Origin: Corynebacterium gallinarum
Lineage (GTDB): Bacteria; Actinomycetota; Actinomycetes; Mycobacteriales; Mycobacteriaceae
DNA length: 64,000 bases
Direction: 5' to 3'
NCBI RefSeq assembly: GCF_014837045.1
Contig: NZ_JACSPR010000012.1
Coordinates: 10,217-74,216 of the forward strand
The notes under the pieces are model-generated. The model did no database searches. It was not told where the DNA came from and worked only from the letters and a program-made list of their open reading frames with translations. Shown piece after piece: positions 56,832 through 64,000 of this stretch (its first letter is position 1; every line of letters begins with the position of its first letter). Position numbers and translations under genes: made by a program.

Positions 56832-58237
56832 AGCTTGAAGACCCTCCTCGGGGAGGCATCGATCAGATCGACGATGATCTCGGAGGCACGGGCCTCGGAG
56901 ATGCGGTGCTCGGCGACCAGACGTGCCAGGTAGTTGGCCTCCACGCGGCGGGAGGTGTTGTGACGTGCGGGGATGGAGCAGTAGGCGCGGGTGTCATCGA
57001 TGAACCCGGAGTAACGGGAGAAACCGGTGGTGCCGGTCGTCGAGGCGCGGAAACGGTTCATCGCATCGATCTCATCGATGAACCACCAGGGGGCGCCCAC
57101 GTAGGCGGCGGGGTAGTAACCGGCCAGGGGTGCGATCTCGCGGGAGAACGCGGTCTCGTCGATGGTGAACATGACGAAGTGGAAGTCCTTGTTCTCACCG
57201 AAGTCGGAGAGCAGCGGACGCAGGCCGCGGGCGTATTCCATCTGGAAGGGGATGTCGGCGCCGATGTCGTTGCCGAACTTCTCCTGCGCGGAGGCGGAGT
57301 GGTTGCGGTAGACACCGGGGTGGATGGTCATGACCAGACCGTCCTCCTGGCACATCTCCGCAAACCGGTAGGTGGTGTTGGCCTCAAAGGCCCGCATCTC
57401 CGCGAGGGTGGCGGTGCCGGCCAGGCCCTTGTCCAGGATCCGCTGGGCATCCTCGTGGGACAGGGGGGTGGTATCGGTGTCGTGCAGACCGTGGTCGGCG
57501 GAGGTGGCGCCGTGGTCGATGAAGTACTGGCGGCGGTTGCGCATTGCCTGGAGGTACCCCTCCCAACCGGCCTTGCCGTCACCGGCGACGTCGATAAGCC
57601 TGGTGGTCTTCTCTGCCCACCCCGGGTTGTACATCTTGGTGTAGGCATCCGGGCGGAAGGTCGGCAGCACGCGCGGGGAAAAGGTGGGGTCCTGGGCCAG
57701 GGCCTTGTGATCGGCCAGGTCATCGAGGGGATCATCGGTGGTGGCGAGGATCTCCAGGTTGAACTGTTCCGCCAGGGCACGCGGGCGGAAATCCGGGCGG
57801 GCCAGGATCTCGGAGAGCTCATCGTAGATATCATCGGCGTTCTCGGCGCCGAGGCGGTCGGGGTTGATGCCGAAGACATGCTCGAACTCCTGCTCCACCC
57901 AGTAGCCGGTGGCGGTGCCGGTGTAGAGATCCCAGTTGGAGGCGAAGATACGCCAGGCCTCACGTGGGTTTTTACCCTCGGTGCCGCCGACGCGGAGATC
58001 AGCGAGATCAACCCCTGCCGAATGCAGCACGCGGGTCAGGTAATGGTCCGGGCTGATGAGCAGGGAGGTGGGGTCGGTGAAGGGCTCGTCCTTCACGAAC
58101 ATGGAGGCCTCGAGGTGGCCATGGGGGGAGATGATGGGAAGGTCCTCAACGTAGGTGAGGAGGCGACGGGCGATATCCCGGGTCTCGGGATCTGCAGGCA
58201 GGAGCCTGTCCGGGTGGGCAGCGTGTGAATTACTCAT
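56828..58237 (-). CDS. uxaC: Glucuronate isomerase
   Basis: A 469-residue TIM-barrel isomerase that turns D-glucuronate into D-fructuronate. Landmarks: ISPHGHLEASMF with the metal-binding HxH, RAWRIFASNW-type sequence (here REAWRIFASNWDLY), EILATTDDPLDD, TIHPGVYRNH and the C-terminal ARHNTSRRVEANYLARLVAEHRI. ATG 58237 (MSNSHAAH) is chosen. It is the first catalytic gene of the operon, preceded by the LacI-type regulator, with a CRP/GlxR-like site in between. Confidence 0.95.
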   Translation of the reverse strand: MSNSHAAHPDRLLPADPETRDIARRLLTYVEDLPIISPHGHLEASMFVKDEPFTDPTSLLISPDHYLTRVLHSAGVDLADLRVGGTEGKNPREAWRIFASNWDLYTGTATGYWVEQEFEHVFGINPDRLGAENADDIYDELSEILARPDFRPRALAEQFNLEILATTDDPLDDLADHKALAQDPTFSPRVLPTFRPDAYTKMYNPGWAEKTTRLIDVAGDGKAGWEGYLQAMRNRRQYFIDHGATSADHGLHDTDTTPLSHEDAQRILDKGLAGTATLAEMRAFEANTTYRFAEMCQEDGLVMTIHPGVYRNHSASAQEKFGNDIGADIPFQMEYARGLRPLLSDFGENKDFHFVMFTIDETAFSREIAPLAGYYPAAYVGAPWWFIDEIDAMNRFRASTTGTTGFSRYSGFIDDTRAYCSIPARHNTSRRVEANYLARLVAEHRISEARASEIIVDLIDASPRRVFKL

Positions 58238-58319
58238 ATGACCATTTTGGGTCTGTGCGCAGACCGAACTCAATTAGTTGCCAAAAGTTTCAGTGGTCCA
58301 ACCGGGGAAGCTGATCGTT

Positions 58320-58335
58320 TGTGATGCGATTCACT
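58320..58335. promoter_or_regulatory. CRP/GlxR-like site upstream of uxaC
   Basis: TGTGATGCGATTCACT matches TGTGA-N6-TCACA at nine of ten positions, about 83 bases before the uxaC start and just after the regulator stop. It would put the hexuronide genes under carbon-source control by GlxR. A LacI operator could overlap it but is not recognisable. Confidence 0.6.
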
Positions 58336-58354
58336 AGTGGGAGCTGGGTAGGGG

Positions 58355-59566
58355 TCAGGGAGCCACCCGGAGTGAGGACTCCCGGACGATGAGCCGGGTG
58401 GGTAGTTCACGGGGTTTGGCCATCAGCGGTGCCTTCATGCCCTTGATGATGGCGATGAGGTTGGCGGTGCTCACCCGGCCCACCGACCGGAGGGGAGCAG
58501 CCACGGTGGTCAGTGAGGGGGAGACCAGAACGGAGATCTCGGTGTTGTCGAAACCCACCACCGCCACATCCGCGGGGACCCGGATACCAGTCGATTCAGC
58601 CTGCTGGATGAAGCCCACCGCCACCATGTCGTTGAAGCAGATGACGGCGTCGGTAGGCTCCTTCGCCCACTCCCCGAACGCGCGCCGGCCACCGACCAGG
58701 GAGGGTTCGTCGGCAGGCAGCTGCCGTACCGTCGGCCGCACCAGATGCCGCATGCGTGACGGTTGGATCGTCACGGTCCGCGACACCGGCAGCGGGGCGC
58801 TTCCCCCATGGTCACCGGTGAGGGTGCCCAGTGCGGTGGCCGCGTCGACAATGCCCCGCCACCGCGTCGAATCCGACCAGGATCGGTGCGGGCCGGAGAC
58901 ATAGGTGATGGAGCGACACCCCTGATCAACCAGGTGCACGAGGGCCTTGACCGCCCCGTCATAATTGTCCACCATCACACTCGGGATGCCCGAGATGGGA
59001 CGGCTCACCACCACCGTGGGCACCGTGCGGGCGATCTTCTGGATCTCGCTGGAATCCATCCGCGAGGACACCAGCAGCAGTCCATCCACATGGGGGGTGA
59101 TCCGCTCGATGGCGGTGCGTGCACGCGAGGTGGACTCATTCGCGTTGAGCAGGGTGACCACCATGCCCTGGGCGGCGGCCGCGTGTTCAGCCCCCCGGAA
59201 GATCTCCACGAAGAAGGGATTGGAGACATCCGGGGCGACCATGCCGATCACACCCGTGCGCCGAGCCCCGAGCCCCCGGGATTCAGGCCGCGCATCCACC
59301 CCGGTTTCCAGCTCATCCCCGTAACCGACCTGCCGGGCCGCGATGCGGACCTTCTCCGCAGTCTTGTAACTCACGCGCCCCGGTTGCGTGAATGCCCTGG
59401 ACACAGTCGAGGGGGAGACCCCGGCGACACGGGCGACATCATAGATCGTGGCCTTCGGCTGGGCCCCCGACTGTTCCCCCGACTGTGACCCCGACTGTTC
59501 CCCCGACTGTTCCCCCGACTGTGACCCCGCCACTGCCGGTTGAGCCCCGTCACCCCTGTATGTCAT
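58355..59566 (-). CDS. LacI-family regulator of the hexuronide operon
   Basis: A 403-residue regulator. The LacI HTH (ATIYDVARVAGVSPSTVSRAF) starts late, near residue 39, because the N-terminus carries a repeat-derived Ser/Gly/Gln/Glu stretch (residues about 14-36). A periplasmic-binding-protein-like sensor follows (GVIGMVAPDVSNPFFVEIFRGA, later DAVICFNDMVAVGF and VAVVGFDNTEIS). Position directly before uxaC suggests it controls the operon with a uronate as effector. ATG 59566 is chosen; upstream there is divergent glsA. Confidence 0.88.
   Translation of the reverse strand: MTYRGDGAQPAVAGSQSGEQSGEQSGSQSGEQSGAQPKATIYDVARVAGVSPSTVSRAFTQPGRVSYKTAEKVRIAARQVGYGDELETGVDARPESRGLGARRTGVIGMVAPDVSNPFFVEIFRGAEHAAAAQGMVVTLLNANESTSRARTAIERITPHVDGLLLVSSRMDSSEIQKIARTVPTVVVSRPISGIPSVMVDNYDGAVKALVHLVDQGCRSITYVSGPHRSWSDSTRWRGIVDAATALGTLTGDHGGSAPLPVSRTVTIQPSRMRHLVRPTVRQLPADEPSLVGGRRAFGEWAKEPTDAVICFNDMVAVGFIQQAESTGIRVPADVAVVGFDNTEISVLVSPSLTTVAAPLRSVGRVSTANLIAIIKGMKAPLMAKPRELPTRLIVRESSLRVAP
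59465..59528. repeat. 12-bp tandem repeat in the regulator coding region
   Basis: Five GACTGT-containing units at 12-bp steps (59469, 59481, 59493, 59505, 59517; plus strand unit GACTGTTCCCCC, with GACTGTGACCCC variants). They encode SGEQ/SGSQ tetrapeptides in the N-terminus of the LacI-type protein. Twelve is a multiple of three, so copy-number change keeps the frame. Confidence 0.9.
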
Positions 59567-59737
59567 GGCCCTGAGTATATCGCCGCGACTCACGTCCGGG
59601 GTGGTGTGCGGGCAGTATCCGGACAGTGTCCTGTTGATGATTTCCGTAAGGTGGCTGAGGTAACGCGCGGGGGTACCACATGCGTCATCCGAGAAACACC
59701 CGCTGAAAAACATCGAAGGACACCAAAGGACACAGTC

Positions 59738-61021
59738 ATGAGCACCCATCCATTGACCATGCCCATCCCCGAGTATTTTGAGGAGATCCTGGAATCCGTC
59801 CGCTCCGATGTCAGTGGCGAGGTGGCGCAGTATATTCCGCAGTTGAAGGATGCCGACCCTAATCCGCTGGCCCTGGCCATGTGCACGGTGGATGGACATA
59901 TTTACGGTGCGGGGGATGACGAGCATGAATTCACCATGCAGTCGATCTCGAAGCCGTTCGCGTATGCGCTCGCGCTCCAGGAGCAGGGCCCGGAGAAGGT
60001 ATTCGCCACGGTGGGGTTGGAACCGTCCGGCGAGGCATTCAATGAGTTGTCCCTGGACGGGAATACCAACCGGCCGATGAACCCGATGATCAATGCCGGC
60101 GCAATAGCGGTGAACCAGCTGATCAACGGGTCGGAGTCCTCGGTGGAGGACCGGGTGGAGAAGATCCGCTCCTATTTCTCCGCGCTGGCGGGTCGTGAAC
60201 TCAACATTGACCGCCAGCTCAGTGAAACCGAGATCGAGGGTGCTGACCGTAACCTGTCGATCGCCCACATGTTGCGCAACTACGGGATCATCGAGGATGA
60301 CGCCCATGACGCGGTGCTCAGCTATACCCTGCAGTGCTCGGTGAAGGTCACCGCGCGCGACCTTGCGGTGATGACGGCGACGCTGGCGGCCGGCGGCACG
60401 CAACCGCTCACCGGGGAGAAGCTTGTCGACGCCAGGGTCGCCCGCCTCGTACTCTCAGCGATGGCCTCGGCCGGCATGTACGACGAAGCAGGTCAGTGGC
60501 TGGCGACGGTCGGCATCCCCGCGAAATCGGGTGTCTCCGGTGGGCTCGTCGGTGTCCTACCCGGCCAGCTCGGCCTGGCTACCTTCTCGCCGCGGTTGAA
60601 TTCCCAGGGCAACCCGGTGCGCGGTGTGGAGATCTTCAAGGCCTTGTCCGAGGACATGGGTCTGCACCTGATGTCCGCCGAACTGTTGACGCAGCATGCG
60701 GTACGTGCGATTGAGGAACGCGGCGACACCACCATCATCCAGCTGCAGGGTGCGATGAACTTCTCCGCAGCCGAGAACTTCCTCTTCACGGTCACCGACC
60801 ACGACTTCACCGGCGAGAAGGTTGTGCTGGATATCTCCAGGGTGCCGATGTTCCGGCCCATGGGACGCCGCCTGGTCAAGGAGGGCCTCCGGCGCATCCG
60901 CGACAACGGTTTCCAGATCGCCATCTATGACCCGGAGGATATCCTGCCGGACTTCGACTTCTCCGACGGCACCGAGTCTCCACAGGTCGATGACCCGGAG
61001 GAGTTCGTGGTGTTGGGGTAA
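59738..61021 (+). CDS. glsA: Glutaminase with C-terminal STAS domain
   Basis: A 427-residue protein. Residues about 20-310 form the serine-dependent glutaminase with S69-I-S-K72 as the SxxK catalytic motif, NPMINAGAI and AKSGVSGGLVGVLPG. Residues about 325-410 form a STAS-like domain (TTIIQLQGAMNFSAAENFLF, VVLDISRVPMFRPMG), as in other long glutaminases. It hydrolyses glutamine to glutamate and ammonia. The start follows CAAAGGA. A lipoprotein gene follows on the same strand. Confidence 0.93.
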   Translation: MSTHPLTMPIPEYFEEILESVRSDVSGEVAQYIPQLKDADPNPLALAMCTVDGHIYGAGDDEHEFTMQSISKPFAYALALQEQGPEKVFATVGLEPSGEAFNELSLDGNTNRPMNPMINAGAIAVNQLINGSESSVEDRVEKIRSYFSALAGRELNIDRQLSETEIEGADRNLSIAHMLRNYGIIEDDAHDAVLSYTLQCSVKVTARDLAVMTATLAAGGTQPLTGEKLVDARVARLVLSAMASAGMYDEAGQWLATVGIPAKSGVSGGLVGVLPGQLGLATFSPRLNSQGNPVRGVEIFKALSEDMGLHLMSAELLTQHAVRAIEERGDTTIIQLQGAMNFSAAENFLFTVTDHDFTGEKVVLDISRVPMFRPMGRRLVKEGLRRIRDNGFQIAIYDPEDILPDFDFSDGTESPQVDDPEEFVVLG

Positions 61022-61058
61022 CTTTGACATGAATGTCGTCCACTACCCAGGAGTGCCC

Positions 61059-61739
61059 ATGACCAGGAAAATTATCAGGCCAGCGTCGGTGACGGTCGGT
61101 GGTCTCACCCTCGCGCTGGTGCTGACAGCCTGTGCCGATTCCAACGAGGTGGACTCCGTGGAGGCCCAGGACGGTGCGGCACTGCAGGAGCTGTTACTCA
61201 CCGACGAGGAAAGCGGCCTGGCCGGTGCCACCGGGGTCAATGACACAGTGCTGGAGGGCGAAACCATTCCGCTGGTCGTGGTGGCTGAGGCTGAGAAATT
61301 CGAGGGTGCCTGCGGTGAGGCGCTGCAGGCAGCAGAATCTGCGGAACTTGGGGCCGTTGGATCAGCAGCCCGGACCTTCCAGCGGGAGGATGGCACCGGT
61401 GTGGCGGTGGCGCAGTTCTCCACCGACACCACCGATATCTCACCGGCGCAGCTGTACAACGACATCGCCGAGGCGTGCGAGGAACCCCTCAAGGATGAGG
61501 AGACCGGTGCGGAGTACACCTTCACCCCACTGGAGTCCGATGTGTCCGGTTTCATCTTCGACATCACGGTGACCCCCGGCAATGAATCCTCCAGCATCAT
61601 GATGCTGAAGGACCTGGGCCACCATCACATCCTGGTCGCCGGCGTGGATGCGGATGAGGCTGATGTCAAGGCCGTCTTCGACGCTCAGGTGGCCAAGACC
61701 GAACAGGGTCTGCGCGAGGTGGCCGAACAGGGGTCATAG
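61059..61739 (+). CDS. Lipoprotein of unknown function
   Basis: A 226-residue exported protein with a lipobox: the signal sequence VTVGGLTLALVLTAC ends in the acylated cysteine, followed by an acidic Asp/Glu-rich linker. The mature part has no domain I recognise and contains one further cysteine pair candidate (GACGEAL and EACEEPL). ATG 61059 with AGGAG six bases upstream is preferred over ATG 61029. Confidence 0.8.
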   Translation: MTRKIIRPASVTVGGLTLALVLTACADSNEVDSVEAQDGAALQELLLTDEESGLAGATGVNDTVLEGETIPLVVVAEAEKFEGACGEALQAAESAELGAVGSAARTFQREDGTGVAVAQFSTDTTDISPAQLYNDIAEACEEPLKDEETGAEYTFTPLESDVSGFIFDITVTPGNESSSIMMLKDLGHHHILVAGVDADEADVKAVFDAQVAKTEQGLREVAEQGS

Positions 61740-61759
61740 GTTCCACCCCCGCGGACCGG

Positions 61760-62299
61760 TCAGCGGTTCTGATACCAGATGGTGGCTGTGAGCACGGTGG
61801 CGAAGGCCGTCCAGGCCGCATAGGGCAGCAGGAAAGCGCCACTGGTGGGGTTCGCCGCCCGGCTGCGTCGAACCAGGTCAGCGCTGGAGACCGCCAGGGC
61901 CGCCGCCTCCACGGTCGCGGGTCCGGGGGCTTTACCCTTGAAGAACAGCGCACTCCAGCCGGCGTTGAGCACAAGGTTGATCGCCAGTGAGGTGCGCAAT
62001 TCGGAGTACTCCGCTTCGTCGCCACGCTCCTTCAGGTCCGCGAGGCTTCGACCAACCACGGTGGCGATGTCCACATACAGTGCCGTCCAGGCCACCGGGA
62101 ACACCCAGGAGGGTGGCTGGATGGCCGGTTTGTTCAGACGGCGGTACCAGGTGGAGGAGGTGTCGGTGGCCAGCGAACCGGTGATGGCGGTTCCCACCAC
62201 CGCGGCACTCGTGGTGCCGATGATGCGCCACCGTTGGTCCATGCTGCGGTAGGTGTCACGGATGCGGGCAAGGGGAGTGGTGACTGCGCTGGTATCCAT
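61760..62299 (-). CDS. TspO/MBR family membrane protein
   Basis: A 179-residue protein with about five hydrophobic segments. The family core is clear: TWYRRLNKPAIQPPSWVFPVAWTALY, NAGWSALFF and LPYAAWTAFATVLTATIW (each shown in part). TspO proteins bind tetrapyrroles and act in stress or porphyrin handling. The N-terminus is longer than in most TspO proteins by about 25 residues. It is convergent with the lipoprotein gene. Confidence 0.88.
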   Translation of the reverse strand: MDTSAVTTPLARIRDTYRSMDQRWRIIGTTSAAVVGTAITGSLATDTSSTWYRRLNKPAIQPPSWVFPVAWTALYVDIATVVGRSLADLKERGDEAEYSELRTSLAINLVLNAGWSALFFKGKAPGPATVEAAALAVSSADLVRRSRAANPTSGAFLLPYAAWTAFATVLTATIWYQNR

Positions 62300-62343
62300 A
62301 AGTCATAGTGTAGGGAATTCCGGCGGGGGAGAGTGGGACATGC

Positions 62344-62382
62344 AAAAACCCTCCACCCGGAGAATTTCCCGGCGGAGGGTTT
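62344..62382 (-). terminator. Terminator after the downstream tRNA-Lys
   Basis: On the minus strand AAACCCTCCGCCGGG pairs with CCGGGTGGAGGGTTT (one mismatch), followed by TTGCATG. Confidence 0.8.
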
Positions 62383-62389
62383 GAACTGG

Positions 62390-62462
62390 TGCGTCATCAG
62401 GGAATCGAACCCCGAACCCTCTGATTAAGAGTCAGATGCTCTACCAATTGAGCTAATGACGC
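62390..62462 (-). tRNA. tRNA-Lys (anticodon CTT), second copy
   Basis: Acceptor stem GCGTCAT/ATGACGC, anticodon loop CTCTTAA (anticodon CTT), T-arm GGGTTCGATTCCC. Identical in sequence to the copy at 62556-62628. It has its own terminator. Confidence 0.97.
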
Positions 62463-62508
62463 ATGGTATCTGCTGGAGATGAACTTACCCGCAGAGGCTC
62501 TCAAGAAG

Positions 62509-62543
62509 CAAACCGCAGCCTGTGCATGACCGGCTGCGGTTTG
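62509..62543 (-). terminator. Terminator between the two tRNA-Lys genes
   Basis: CAAACCGCAGCC (62509-62520) pairs perfectly with GGCTGCGGTTTG (62532-62543); on the minus strand CTTCTTGAG follows. Confidence 0.75.
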
Positions 62544-62555
62544 TCTCTTGCGCTG

Positions 62556-62628
62556 TGCGTCATCAGGGAATCGAACCCCGAACCCTCTGATTAAGAGTCA
62601 GATGCTCTACCAATTGAGCTAATGACGC
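62556..62628 (-). tRNA. tRNA-Lys (anticodon CTT), first copy
   Basis: Same cloverleaf and same sequence as the copy at 62390-62462. It is transcribed first, from the promoter-like sequence at 62671-62699. Confidence 0.97.
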
Positions 62629-62990
62629 GTGTTCTGCGTGAGATGAATACCTCGCTTGCAACGAGGAAAAATATATCAGCTGTCTTCGTTCGTTGTAAAA
62701 TCTGCAGGTCAAGGCCAATGGCAGGGTGGGTGCCCCGCGCTCTCGTAGGTAACGGAAGACGGCTGTATCGCGATAGGGGAAGGGATATCATGGCCCAACA
62801 GGGGCTCCAGTGACCCCCATGCCGGTCTGGACTTTTATTTCTTTCTGCTAACAATTTGGGAAAGTATTGGAATGGTGCGCGTGAGGGTTGCGTTGAGGGG
62901 TATGTGGGCTTGTAGCGTTATCCCGTGGTTGGTTCGAGGTTTGTCTCACCACACCACCTTTATTGCATTGTTGCCAGGAGGGCGAAACAG
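62629..62990. other. Region between tRNA-Lys and the L,D-transpeptidase gene
   Basis: About 360 bases. It holds the tRNA promoter (62671-62699) on the minus strand and, before the lppS-like gene, an AT-rich stretch (62830-62870) and the ribosome-binding site AGGAGGG (62976-62982). The short ORFs inside have no recognisable product. Confidence 0.55.
62671..62699 (-). promoter_or_regulatory. Probable tRNA-Lys promoter
   Basis: On the minus strand TTTACA (62694-62699) and ATATAT (62671-62676) are 17 bp apart, a good sigma-A-type arrangement, about 43 bases before the tRNA. Confidence 0.55.
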
Positions 62991-64000
62991 TTGAAGAGAG
63001 TTCGTGGATTTGTCACGGGTTCGATATTGGCACTTCTCACGGTCGGTGCCCTCACCCTCAGTGGTTGCACCATTGAACGCAGTGGTCATGCGCAGGAGGG
63101 GGAGGAGAACACCACCACCTCCGATGCGGGGGACACCACTGAGCCCGCCGCACCGGCTGTCTCCGTGAAGGATGACGCCACCGACGTTGACCCCTCGGAG
63201 CCTGTCGTGGTCAAGTCCCTCGGTGACGGACTCGAGGAGGTCACCATGCTCAATGAACAGGGGTACGAGGTGGAGGCTGACTACAGCAGCGACCGGCGTT
63301 CCTGGACCACCTCCGAGGTGCTCGGCTACAACCGCACCTATACCCTCACCGCCACCGACCGCAACGGTGAAACCAGCACCACCGTGTTCTCCACCGCACA
63401 GCCGGCGGCCACCACCACCGTGGCACTGTCCCCACTGGCGGATTCCGTGGTGGGGGTCGGTCAGACCATCGCCTTCCGTTTCGGCACCCCGATCTCGGAC
63501 CGCCAGGCTGCGGAGGAGGCCCTCACCGTCACCACCTCGCCCGAGGTGGAGGGCGGTTTCTATTGGCTCAACAACAGCGAGGTGCGCTGGCGTCCGGCGG
63601 AGTACTGGGAGCCGGGCACCGAGGTCACCGTTGAGGCCAACCTCTACGGCACCGAACTCGGTGGTGGCGTCTGGGGTGCCTCCGACAACGCCACCAACTT
63701 CACCATCGGCGACCGCGTCGAGGCTGTGGTCGATGACAACACCAAGACCATGGACGTCTACCGCAACGGCACGCTGCTGCGCTCCATTCCGGTCTCCCTG
63801 GGCCGTGACACGGATGAGTGGGCCACCCCGAACGGCACCTACATCATCGGTGACCGCAATCCATCGATGATCATGGATTCCACCACCTTCGGTCTGGGGT
63901 ATGACCAGGGTGGGTACCGCACCCCGGTGAAGTTCGCCACCCAGATGTCCTATTCCGGGATCTATGTGCACGCGGCACCGTGGTCGGTTGCGGAGCAGGG
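62991..64000 (+). CDS. lppS: Lipoprotein L,D-transpeptidase (LppS-like), cut by the window end
   Basis: At least 336 residues, open to the end of the window. A lipoprotein signal ([17 protein letters not shown]) gives an anchored protein, followed by an acidic Thr-rich linker, an Ig-like domain (about residues 60-130), a second Ig/CreA-like domain ([19 protein letters not shown], about 155-240) and the beginning of a YkuD domain ([21 protein letters not shown], then [11 protein letters not shown]). The catalytic SHGC motif lies beyond the window. The start is TTG 62991, nine bases after AGGAGGG. These enzymes make 3-3 cross-links in peptidoglycan. The name comes from C. glutamicum gene order as I recall it. 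Confidence 0.85.
   Translation, partial: MKRVRGFVTGSILALLTVGALTLSGCTIERSGHAQEGEENTTTSDAGDTTEPAAPAVSVKDDATDVDPSEPVVVKSLGDGLEEVTMLNEQGYEVEADYSSDRRSWTTSEVLGYNRTYTLTATDRNGETSTTVFSTAQPAATTTVALSPLADSVVGVGQTIAFRFGTPISDRQAAEEALTVTTSPEVEGGFYWLNNSEVRWRPAEYWEPGTEVTVEANLYGTELGGGVWGASDNATNFTIGDRVEAVVDDNTKTMDVYRNGTLLRSIPVSLGRDTDEWATPNGTYIIGDRNPSMIMDSTTFGLGYDQGGYRTPVKFATQMSYSGIYVHAAPWSVAEQ

Noticed and set aside
59465..59528. CRISPR array
   Set aside because: The repeats are 12 bp, directly adjacent, without spacers, and encode a tetrapeptide repeat within a gene.

Overview
The window reads as a high-GC Corynebacterium chromosome, close to C. glutamicum and probably C. efficiens or a near relative. This is an inference. 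It rests on a 3,022-residue type I fatty acid synthase followed by acpS and a FasR-type regulator, the nrdHIE/nrdF arrangement with gntR1 and ftn between, a GlxR-like motif before ctaD, and a gene order that matches what I recall of the C. glutamicum region from nrdH down to lppS. Nearly all of it looks like vertically inherited core chromosome. I see no insertion sequence, prophage or CRISPR array.

Layout. 1-5.5 kb: tRNA-Ala; an FAD oxidoreductase-methyltransferase fusion divergent from an XRE-cupin regulator; an AcuI-type reductase; a flavin-binding protein; a fructosamine kinase; nadE. 5.7-12.6 kb: a zinc-free L36 gene and the class Ib ribonucleotide reductase genes nrdH, nrdI, nrdE and nrdF, with gntR1 and ferritin on the other strand between nrdE and nrdF. 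13-23 kb: ctaD, serB, a Pth2-like protein, a DinG helicase, a GT87 glycosyltransferase, an SGNH hydrolase, pncB and a CAP-like protein. 23.5-31.7 kb: clpS, DUF2017, a P1 peptidase, a rhomboid protease, a MarR regulator, murI, a cpdA-like phosphodiesterase, rph, rdgB and small membrane proteins. 31.8-35.7 kb: tRNA-Leu, a secreted M23 peptidase, and a 3-hydroxybutyrate unit whose GntP-family permease is frameshifted. 36-48.3 kb: fasB, an MFS exporter, acpS, fasR and bcp. 48.4-51.2 kb: DUF3618, a flotillin-like protein, pncA and gntK.

51.4-59.6 kb holds the most accessory-looking block, a hexuronide catabolic unit on the minus strand: a LacI-type regulator, uxaC, uxuB, uidA and a sugar symporter. 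The symporter carries a C-terminal cytidylate-kinase-like domain. The pathway runs from glucuronide to glucuronate to fructuronate to mannonate. Mannonate dehydratase (UxuA) and the KDG enzymes are not in the window. 59.7-64 kb: a glutaminase-STAS protein, a lipoprotein, TspO, two identical tRNA-Lys genes, and the start of an LppS-like L,D-transpeptidase cut by the window end.

Regulatory links visible in the sequence: tandem NrdR boxes before nrdH; a GntR1/2-type operator before gntK, with gntR1 itself in the window; CRP/GlxR-type sites before ctaD and uxaC together with a cAMP phosphodiesterase gene; and several perfect dyads I cannot assign (before rpmJ, ftn, the marR-type gene, the permease, and around the oxidoreductase/XRE divergent promoter).
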